NCBI RefSeq assembly: GCF_023091745.1
Contig: NC_068920.1
Coordinates: 147,527,622 to 147,591,621 of the forward strand
Source: Budorcas taxicolor
Taxonomy: Eukaryota; Chordata; Mammalia; Artiodactyla; Bovidae
DNA: 64,000 nt
Direction: 5' to 3'
Shown: piece after piece, positions 56,360 through 64,000 of the stretch
Numbering within the stretch: position 1 is the first letter of the stretch
How the letters are laid out: each line of letters starts with the position of its first letter
Notes under the pieces: model-generated
What the model was told of the DNA's origin: nothing
Database searches by the model: none
What the model saw: only the letters and a program-made list of their open reading frames with translations
Translations under genes and position numbers: made by a program

Positions 56360-56583
56360 ATGCGATGTTGAAAAGTTGTTGCTGAGCCGTGAAAGATGCC
56401 AGGATTCTTGGCTTCTGGAGGAGAGGAATTCAATCTGGGGCCAGTGACAAGGCTTGATCACTCAGAGGTTTTGTGTGATAAAGCTTTAGTAAAGTATAAA
56501 AGAGACAGAGAAAGCTTCTGACACAGACATCAGAAGGGGACAGAAAGAGTGTCCCCGCTGCGAGTCTATAGCCAGATGTAATA

Positions 56584-56861
56584 TAGCTACTGCCGCTGCT
56601 GCTGCTAAATTGCTTCAGTCGTGTCCGACTCTGTGCAACCCCATAGACGGCAGCCCACCAGGCTCCTCTGTCCCTGGGATTCTCCAGGCAAGGATACTGG
56701 AGTGGGTTGCCATTTCCTTCTCCAATGCATGCATGCATGCTAAGCTGCTTCAATCGTGTCCGACTCTATGAGACCCTATGGACAGCAGCCCACCAGACTC
56801 CTCTGTCCACAGGATTCTCTAGGCAAGAATACTGCAATGGGTTGCCATTTCCTTCTCCAGC
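56584..56861 (-). mobile_element. Bov-A2 element, two units
   Basis: Unit one starts 'actgccgctgctgctgctaa' and ends 'ccatttccttctccaatgca'. Unit two follows after (GCAT)n at about 56726-56740 and ends 'ccatttccttctccag' near 56860. Confidence 0.85.
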
Positions 56862-57060
56862 AACTAGCAGTCTGCTAATCAGAGAAAGGAAATGTCTCAA
56901 AACTCAGAGACTGGCACCAGACCCTTCACCCTCAACATGTATTTGGAGATAACATTGGCACAAGGTGAGTTGTTCTGGACTGTAAAATGATTAACATGAA
57001 TCTTGAAGAAAGGCAGGTTTCCAAGCAAATACAGTCTCATTAACATAGCTTAAGAGAACA

Positions 57061-57438
57061 CTGATGCTTTTGAACTGTGGTGTAGGAGAAGACTCTTGAG
57101 AGTCCCTTAGACTGCAGGGAGATCCAACCAGTCAGTCGTTAAGGAACTCAGTCCTGAATATTCATTGGAAGGCCTGATGCTAAAGTGGATACTCCAATAC
57201 TTTGGCCACTTGATACAAAGAACTGATTCATTGGAAAAGACCCTGATGTTGGGAAAGATGGAAGGCAGGAGGGGAAGGGGTTGACGAGGATGAGATGGTT
57301 GGATGGTATGACGGACTGAATGGACATGAGTTTGAGTAAACTCTGGGAGTTGGTGATGGACAGGGAGGCTTGGTGTGCTGTAGTCCATGGGGTCACAAAG
57401 AGTCAGACACAACTGAGCAACTGAACTGAACTGAACTG
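57061..57438 (+). mobile_element. BovB 3' end inside the LTR
   Basis: 'ctgatgcttttgaactgtgg' to the TGAAC tail. Perfect TSD aagagaaca at 57052-57060 and 57439-57447. Confidence 0.95.
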
Positions 57439-57543
57439 AAGAGAACATGTGCATGAGTAAAACATACTGGTTTGTCAAGTTGGATCTGAGTCTTAGACGG
57501 AACCAACATGAAGACAGAGTCTAGGGTAAATACATAGTTCATT

Positions 57544-59303
57544 CAGTTCAGTTCATTCATTCAGTCAAGTCCGACTCTTTGCGACTCCATGGACTGCAGC
57601 ATGCCAGGCCTCCCTGTCCATTGCCAACTCCCAGAGTTTACTCAGACTCATGACCATTGAGTCAGTGATGCCATCCAACCATCTCACCCTCTTTCGTCCC
57701 CTCCTCTTACTGCCCTTAATCTTTCCCAGCATCAGGGTCTTTTCCAATGAGTCAGCTCTTCAAATCAAGTGGCCAAAGTACTGGAGTTTCAGCTTCAACA
57801 TCAGTCCTTCCAATGGACACCCAGGACTGATCTCCTTTAGGATAGACTGGTTGGATCTCCTTGCAGTCCAAGGGACTCTCAAGAGTCTTTTCCAACACCA
57901 CAGTTCAAAAGCATCAATTCTTTGGTGCTCAGCTTTCTTCATAGTCCAACTCTCACATCCATACATGACTACTGGAAAAACCATAGCCTTGACTAGACAG
58001 ACCTTTGTTGGCAAAGTAATGTCTCTGCTTTTGAATATGCTGTCTAGGTTGGTCATAACTTTCCTTCCAAGGAGTAAGTGTCTTTTAACTTCATGGGCAA
58101 TCACTGCAATCACCATCTGCAGTGATTTTGGAGCCCCCCAAAATAAAGTCTGACACTGTTTCTGTTAGGGGAAGCACACTGATTGAAACCGCCCACCCTG
58201 GCTAGGTACCATAGTAACCATCTGCATGAGTTGTTTTATGACAGGAGATCCTGATAAGGAATACGGAACTAATAAGCCACCACCAACCGGAAGAGTTCGG
58301 GAAAGGTCTAAAAGAGACACTGGGTGTCCATCCACTTCCCAGAATCCCTCTCATTAGCATCCATCTTGGCTGAGCGATGCGTGCGCCACCAGGAAAGACT
58401 CTGAATTAGAATGATTGGTCAAAGACCACCCGGAAACTAACCCCATCACCATAAAACCCGACACTGTGAGCCACGCGGCAAAGTAGTTCTGGGTTTCCTT
58501 ACCCTACTGCTCTCCACCCGGGTGACCTTTCCCAATAAAATCTCTTGCTTTGTCAGCACATGTGTCTCCTTGGACAATTCATTTCCGAGTGATAGACAAG
58601 AGCCCAGTTTCGGGCCCTGGAAGGGGTCCGCCTTCCTGCAACATTTCCACTGTTTCCCCATCTATTTGCCATGAAGTGACGGGATCAGATGCCATGATCT
58701 TAGTTTTTTGAATGTTGAGCTTTAACCCAACTTTTTCACTCTCCTCCTCTTTCACTTTCATCAAGAGGCTTTTTAGTTCCTCTTCACTTTCTGCCATAAG
58801 GGTGGTGTCATCTGAATATCTGAGGTGATTGAGATTTCTCCCAGCAATCTTGATTCCAGCTTGTGCTTCTTCCACCCCAGCATTTCTCATGATGTACTCT
58901 GCATAAAAGTTAAACAAGTCGGGTGACAATATACAGCCTTGATGTACTCCTTTTTCTATTTGGAACCAGTCTGTTGTTCCATGTCCAGTTCTAACTATTG
59001 CTTCCTGACCTGCCTATAGGTTTCTCAAGAGGCAGGTCAGGTGGTCTGGTATTCCCATCTCTTTCAGAATTTTCCACAGTTTATTGTGATCCACACAGTC
59101 AAAGTCTTTGGCATAGTCAATAAAGCAGAAATAGATGTTTTTCTGGAACTCTCTTGCTTTTTCCATGATCCAGTGGATGTTGGCCATTTGATCTCTGATT
59201 CCTCTGCCTTTTCGAAAACCAGCTTGAACATCTGGAAGTTCACGGTTCACGTATTGCTGAAGCCTGGCTTGGAGAATTTTGAGCATTACTTTACTAACAT
59301 GTG
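57544..59303 (-). mobile_element. BovB LINE, 5'-truncated, with an LTR inside
   Basis: 'cagttcagttcattcattca' tail to 'gcattactttactaacatgt'. TSD agttcatt at 57536-57543 and 59304-59311. Contains the class I LTR at 58163-58643. The RT box reads RYSDDTTL (A to S) and FIDYAKAFD reads FIDYAKDFD. Frame broken. Confidence 0.95.
58163..58643 (+). mobile_element. Solo LTR, class I (ERV1) type, inside BovB
   Basis: 481 bp with terminal tgtt...aaca. A TATA-like 'accataaaaccc' lies near 58450, the poly(A) signal 'caataaaatctcttgc' near 58535, and a U5 ending 'ggccctggaaggggtccgcc'. 4-bp TSD tttc at 58159-58162 and 58644-58647, the size typical of gammaretroviral-type integrases. BovB reads continuously across it once removed. 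No internal viral sequence remains. Confidence 0.85.
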
Positions 59304-59580
59304 AGTTCATTAACATAGCTTAAAACAAACATTCCCATAAGAAAAACACATTGGTTAGCTAAGCTTTGAGAAAAGTTAAGTTCAGGTGGAATCAGGTGTT
59401 GTCATGGCAACACAGAATTTTAAAAGAAACCTCTTTTTAAATTTGTATAGAGAAGGGGGAAAAAATTTAACACTTGTTTGTTTCCTCCTGCCGCTTAAGA
59501 GAGAGATAAAAAATGTCTAACACTTACAGCCTATTTCCTCCGTTGGGAGAACCTTGGCCTTCCTGCCTGTTACCCTCTCA

Positions 59581-60271
59581 ATGCATGAAGAAGAAGAGCT
59601 ACGGGAAAGAAAAATGGAGGCAAAGTGAGGTAGAGGCATGAGGTGTGTGGGGTTGGGATGGGCTGCTGTTGAATATAGGAAATAGGAAACTGGCCTTTCT
59701 CCTTCCTTTGCACACATGAAGCGTGCATTCCTTGGCCTTTTTTTTTGCAGTTGGATTGGGGCAACTGGACCGCATTCTGGCCAACAGAAGCAGTAGGAAG
59801 TGGTGCCAGGTCATAGCCTGCTGAGTGACAGTCCCTATCCTTCCATGACCCTGCAGGTCACACCCTGGAGACGAGACAGCAGAGCCCAGGTTGCCAAGTC
59901 ACCAGTCTGGAGTTGTGTTTGCAAACTCTGAACATGAACATGTCCTGTGCAGTCACACAGGACAGCAGATGTGTCCTACATGGCGTGTCCCCTGGGACAC
60001 CCCGTGCACTCTCTGACCCTCTTGCCCCCTTTTCTTCCTGGTATATCTTCTTCCAGGGCAGGACAGCAGCTGCCTGGGGCGAGGAGGACAGGCTGAGGAT
60101 GGACAGCTGTAGACTTGCACTTGGCCCAGCTTGGAGTGCCAAGTGTAGCCACTCAGGGGCCCACCCATCCTTCAGAGCTTGGCCTCATCATACAGCAAGT
60201 CTGATGAACAAGGTTGGCCCCTGGGAAGTCACTCTGAGCTTGTCTTCTCCTGGAGGCGGCAAAAATCAATC
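59581..60271. other. Single-copy DNA, no gene recognised
   Basis: Holds a T-run at 59739-59748. The frame at 59913-60323 (136 codons) runs into the adjacent CTG repeat and lacks family resemblance. Confidence 0.4.
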
Positions 60272-60283
60272 CAAGCTACTGCT

Positions 60284-60543
60284 GCTGCTGCTGCTGCTGC
60301 TAAGTCGCTTCAATCGTGTCTGACTCTGTGAGACTCCATAGGCGGCAGCCCACCAGGCTCCCCTGTCCCTGGGATTCTCCAGGCAAGAACACTGGAGTGG
60401 GCTGCCATTTCCTTCTCCAATGCATGAAAGTGAAGTAGCTCAGTCATATCCGAGTGACCCCATGGACTGAAGCCCACCAGGCTCCTCTGTCCATGGGATT
60501 TTCCAGGCAAGAGTACTGGAATGGGGTGCCACTGCCTTCTCCG
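60284..60543 (-). mobile_element. Bov-A2 dimer with CTG repeat
   Basis: (CTG)n at about 60279-60300, first unit to 'ccatttccttctccaatgca', second unit to 'gccactgccttctccg'. TSD caagctactgct at 60272-60283 and caagccactgct at 60544-60555. Confidence 0.9.
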
Positions 60544-60761
60544 CAAGCCACTGCTCATGTTATTTATAAACTATGAGATTAAAGTAGGGGAGAAAAATCA
60601 ATGAATTAAAATTAACACTTTATCTAGACTGTAAGCATTTCACTTCCCCAGAACCTAGAACAAATAGGTGGCTGATTCTTCTATTATAAAATGAAAGTGT
60701 TTGCCACTTTTATCGTAATGAAAAGTTTTCATTTGAAATAGGATTAATTCCAATGGTTTTG

Positions 60762-60977
60762 GGGCTTCCCAGCTGGTGTTAGTGGTAAAGAATCTGCTTG
60801 CCATTTCAGGAGATGCAAGAGACTTGGGTTCGATCCCTGGGTCAGGAAGATCCCCTGGAGTAGGGAATGGCAACCACCCCTGTATTCTTGCCTGGAAAAT
60901 TCCTGGGACAGGGCAGACTGGCAGGCTACAGTCCATAGGGCCTCAAAGAGTTGGATAAAACCGAGCACAGCACTATC
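60762..60977 (+). mobile_element. Bov-tA SINE
   Basis: 'gggcttcccagctggtgtta', box B 'gggttcgatccc' intact, end 'ggataaaaccgagcacagca'. TSD atggtttt at 60753-60760 and 60978-60985. Confidence 0.9.
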
Positions 60978-61019
60978 ATGGTTTTATTCTAAAACAAAAT
61001 GGTTTTATTCTAAAACATA
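60978..61019. repeat. 21-bp tandem duplication
   Basis: 'atggttttattctaaaaca' plus two bases occurs twice head to tail (60978-60998 and 60999-61019) directly after the Bov-tA. Confidence 0.85.
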
Positions 61020-61454
61020 AAGCCTGAAAGGATGCCATTTATTCTCCAAGAAAAAACCCTATCTTATTACCTGAGCAACACTGGTCGGGTTACCTTAGGA
61101 ATCTGAGGCTCCATTTCCATATTTGTAAAGTGAGAAGAATAATGCCGCCCTTGCAATGTTATTGTGAAGGCGAAATGAGACAACACAGGCTGAGTGCCTG
61201 AGCCAGTGGCTGGGGTTTTGTGAAAGCTCAAGAAATACTGCCTCCTGGCTTTAGGACAAGGAGATATATGAGGGTGCAGAAAGGACCATTAAAGGTGGAA
61301 GAAGAAATTAAGATCTTGCAGTCACACAAAACAGAGCTGCAAAGTGATAACCAAAAGGATGGGATGTGTCCTATGGACAGTTTTTAAGATAGATGTATGG
61401 AAAGCAGGTGTAAACACATGTGCTCATCACTAACTAGAGTGCAATATTTATTTA
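61020..61454. other. Non-coding DNA with a MIR
   Basis: 61085-61245 fits a plus-strand MIR ('ccatttccatatttgtaaag', 'gaaatgagacaacacaggct'). Confidence 0.5.
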
Positions 61455-61995
61455 TAGGTTCCCTTTTGCCTTTTGAGGTGAATACAGGATTTATACATGA
61501 TGAAATGCACAGATCTTAAGTGTTCCTTTGCTGAATTTTGACAAATGCACCTGTAAATCCATATCAGAATATAGTAGTTCTCACAGTTTAAAAAATTCCC
61601 TCATGTCCCTCCTAGTCAATCCTGGACTCCAGCCTCCAAAAGCAATCATGATTTTGATTGTGATCTAAGCAACCATAGATCAGTTTTTCCTAGAGTTTCA
61701 GGATTCCATATTCATGGAAACATCCAGTAGAAAATCTTTTGGGTAAGCCTTCTGTCACTCTTTGGGAGTGATTGTGTGATTTCCCACATTCTTGTGTGTA
61801 TTAGTGAGTCATTCTTTTCATTGCTGGGAAATATTCCATTGCATGAATATATCACAGCTTGTGTATCTACTGATGGACACCTGGGCTCCTCCAGGATTTG
61901 AAAATTATGGACAAAGCTCCTATGAGTATTCTCGCGCAGCCTTTTCTTGGTGAATTTGGATATCTTTTCGCTACTTCAATAGATGCGTCATGTCA
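61455..61995 (-). mobile_element. Ancient L1 (L1M type) 3' fragment
   Basis: 'gatgaaatgcacagatctta', 'gctgaattttgacaaatgca', 'gaaatattccattgcatgaa' and 'ctactgatggacacctgggc' in reversed old-L1 order. Confidence 0.75.
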
Positions 61996-62956
61996 CTTTT
62001 AAATTATTGTAATTTCCGTTTCTTTAATTGTCAGGAATGGTATGCATTTTTACCCTCTGATGATAACAATAATCCCGTTTCCTGAATGCTCACCGTAGTA
62101 ATAGGCCCTCTAATTTATCCTCGTAGGAGTCCTGCAAAATAGGTGTAATTATATCCCTTTTACACACGGAGGGACAGACATGGGCTCATTAGGTGACTGG
62201 GATGTGTAGACTCTGACGCACCAAGGGTCTGAAGTTCTCTCCAGGCCAGACCATGGCTCCTGGGGACCTGGGTACCATCTGGACACATCTTCACTCACTT
62301 CTTGGAGGAGCACCTAGACCTGTATGTGGCACACTTCTACCAATTTTAATAATAAATGTTTTGCAGTTATATTGGTGAGATAACTTCCCCATTCTGTTGC
62401 TTCTTCTTAGTATATATTGTATATAATTGTGTTACACAAAGATAACAAAAGGTTTATTTGTTCAAACCCATCTTGTCTGATAACAGACTCAATTTTTCAA
62501 GAGCTAGGAATTTATCTTTGTTCCACTGCTGGAATAAATATGCAGTTCTGGTTTCTTCTTTTTGTGTTTTATTTTCTGACTTATTGGGTGTGTATTGCCA
62601 TATGTGGCATGAGATATGAATATGAGAAACGCCTGCTCCCTAAATCAATCCAAAAGGGAAATTCCATTTTATACATGGGATATATAACCAAAAGAATGAA
62701 GATTTGTTTCCTAGAGTTGTATGGGAGGCTCAGGAGCTGAGCTTGGTTTTTGCTCACTGTTTCATCTCTAAAGGAAGGGGCCCTGTGAACACCACACACT
62801 CCTTAGAATGTAGGCCTTCAGGAACGGTGCTGAGAACTGCAGAGCATGGATTCAGTTTATGCCTCATTCTTCCACTTCTTGAATTCTCTCCTGCCTCCCT
62901 TGAAGTTCAAAGTCTAGCAATTTGTTTTCTAACTTTTTTTCCCCCCAGCTCTGCTG
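61996..62956. other. Non-coding DNA, old repeat traces
   Basis: 62060-62220 loosely resembles a reversed MIR or L2. The frame at 62417-62740 (107 codons) has a hydrophobic stretch (WFLLFVFYFLTYWVCIAI) but no recognisable family, and is AT-rich. Confidence 0.4.
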
Positions 62957-63300
62957 CATCAACTGTGGTGCTGGAGAAGACTCGAGAGTGCCTTGGACAA
63001 CAAGTCATCCAACCAGTTAATCCTAAAGGAAATCAATCCTGAATATTCATTGGAAGGACTGATGTTGATGCTGAAGCTCTAATACTTCGGCCACCTGGTG
63101 CCAAGAGCCAACTCATTGGAAAAAAGACCCTGACGCTAGTAAAGATTGAAGGCAGAAGATGAGATGGTTGGATGGCATCACTGACTCAATGGACATGAGT
63201 TTGAGTAAACTCTGGGAGTTGGTGATGGACAGGGAGGCCTGGCATGCTGCAGTCTATGGGGTCACAAAGAGTCGGACATGACGGAGCGACTGAACTGAAC
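62957..63300 (+). mobile_element. BovB 3' end, 5'-truncated
   Basis: 'catcaactgtggtgctggag' to 'gagcgactgaactgaac'. A short deletion removes part of the arginine-rich segment near 63160. Confidence 0.9.
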
Positions 63301-63706
63301 TGGGGAGCGGTGGGAGTGGAGAGAAGAAACTGGTAGGAAGTGAAATTAGAAGGACCCAGTGGCTGATTTCAGTCATGGAGGGAGGTTAAGAGAGAGGCAG
63401 GAATCCAGTGAGTCCCAGTCTGGTTGGGAGAGTGGCGGTGCCCGCTAAGTGAGAAAATGGAGGAGAGGCAAGTTTTGGGGGGGAAGTTGACAAGTCCTGT
63501 TTAACATGTGCGCTCCAGGTGACTGCAGGTGGCCCAGGTAATTTAACAACTAACAGAAGCTGATGTCAGAGGGAACATCTCATCTGTGGACACAGCTTGG
63601 AGAGGTCTGAGCAAGTGTCTGGTGGTTGAATCAGCTACGGTTGAATTATCCAAAGAGAGTGATGAGAGAGGAAGAAGAGGGGGCCAAAGACAGACCCTTC
63701 CACATT
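63301..63706. other. Single-copy DNA, no gene recognised
   Basis: Purine-rich on the plus strand; nothing recognisable. Confidence 0.4.
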
Positions 63707-64000
63707 TCAGTTCAGTTTAGTAGTGTTCAGTTTTTCACGACTCCATGGACTGCAGCATGCCAGGTCTCCCTGTTCATCACCAACTCCCGGAGCCTGCTCA
63801 AATTCATGCCTATCAAATTGGTGATGCCATCCAACCATCTCATCCTCTGTCATCCCCTTTTCCTCCTGCCTTCAGTCTTTCCCAGCATCAGGGTCTTTTC
63901 CAGTGAGTCAGTTCTTCGCATCAGGTGGCCAAAGTATTAAAGTTTCAGCGTCAGCATCAGTCTTTCCAATGAATATTCAGGGTTAATTTCCTTTTAGGAT
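63707..64000 (-). mobile_element. BovB 3' end, running off the window
   Basis: 'cagttcagtttagtagtgtt' tail to the window end at 'ttccttttaggat'. The true 5' extent is not visible. Confidence 0.9.

Larger units (their letters stand above)
56366..59580 (-). mobile_element. Solo LTR, class II (ERV2) type, split by five insertions
   Basis: On the minus strand it starts tgagagggtaacagg (59580) and ends ...caaca (56366). The 3' part has the classic R-U5 layout: 'ctaaagctttatcacacaaa', then 'ttgaattcctctcc' and 'cacggctcagcaacaac'. Possible 6-bp TSD atgcga (56360-56365) versus atgcat (59581-59586), one mismatch. Removing the inserts leaves about 0.8 kb. Inserts: two Bov-A2 units, a BovB tail, and a BovB that carries another LTR. 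No internal viral genes are present. Confidence 0.65.

Noticed and set aside
62417..62740. Possible small membrane protein (hydrophobic stretch WFLLFVFYFLTYWVCIAI)
   Set aside because: AT-rich non-coding DNA readily yields Phe/Leu/Ile runs. No homologue recognised and no gene context.
900..63300. Many dispersed near-identical 200-500-bp units, as in a spaced repeat array
   Set aside because: Spacing is irregular, both strands are used and each unit has its own TSD, so they are retroposons, not a CRISPR-like or satellite array.
1..64000. An undescribed defence or biosynthetic gene system
   Set aside because: No cluster of non-repeat coding genes exists in the window; everything with protein similarity is LINE-derived.

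Overview
The window looks like mammalian nuclear DNA from a ruminant, most likely a bovid. It is packed with BovB (RTE-clade) LINE copies, tRNA-Glu-derived Bov-tA SINEs and Bov-A2 elements, a combination restricted to ruminants. Cetartiodactyl CHR-type tRNA SINEs, bovine-type L1 3' ends and retroviral LTRs are also present. Cattle, buffalo, sheep and goat cannot be told apart by eye. I recognise no host protein-coding exon, no tRNA or rRNA gene, no CRISPR array and no bacterial-type operon. The longer open frames are almost all decayed LINE reading frames or their antisense shadows.

Layout. 1-5.7 kb: an ancient L1 (plus) broken by an MLT1-type LTR and by a BovB that itself holds a second, 5'-inverted BovB. 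5.7-25.3 kb: mostly single-copy or very old DNA with scattered SINEs, MIR, L2 and MER5A remnants and two short BovB tails. 25.3-31.2 kb: a short BovB tail, a Bov-tA, a second long 5'-inverted BovB (holding a Bov-tA) and a 5'-truncated young L1. 31.2-41.2 kb: MIR/CHR/Bov-tA/BovB pieces and one class I-type LTR. 41.2-46.6 kb: one old L1 (minus) split by two BovBs, the second of which is split again by an opposite-strand BovB and a Bov-A2. 46.6-56.4 kb: SINEs, AT/GT-rich microsatellites, two young and two old L1 3' ends. 56.4-59.6 kb: a solo class II-type LTR split by SINEs and two BovBs, one carrying a class I-type solo LTR. 59.6-64 kb: Bov-A2, Bov-tA, an old L1 and two BovB tails.

Adding the listed intervals, BovB-derived DNA makes up roughly a quarter of the window. 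Many insertions still show target-site duplications (TSDs), so the relative order of events can be read directly. No single BovB or L1 copy here keeps a complete open endonuclease plus reverse-transcriptase frame, so none should be autonomous.

The most interesting structure is a pair of independent long BovB insertions (1450-5137 and 26515-29738). In both, the 5' part is inverted relative to the 3' part and the whole is bounded by one TSD, which is the signature of twin priming. I found no evidence of a novel gene system.
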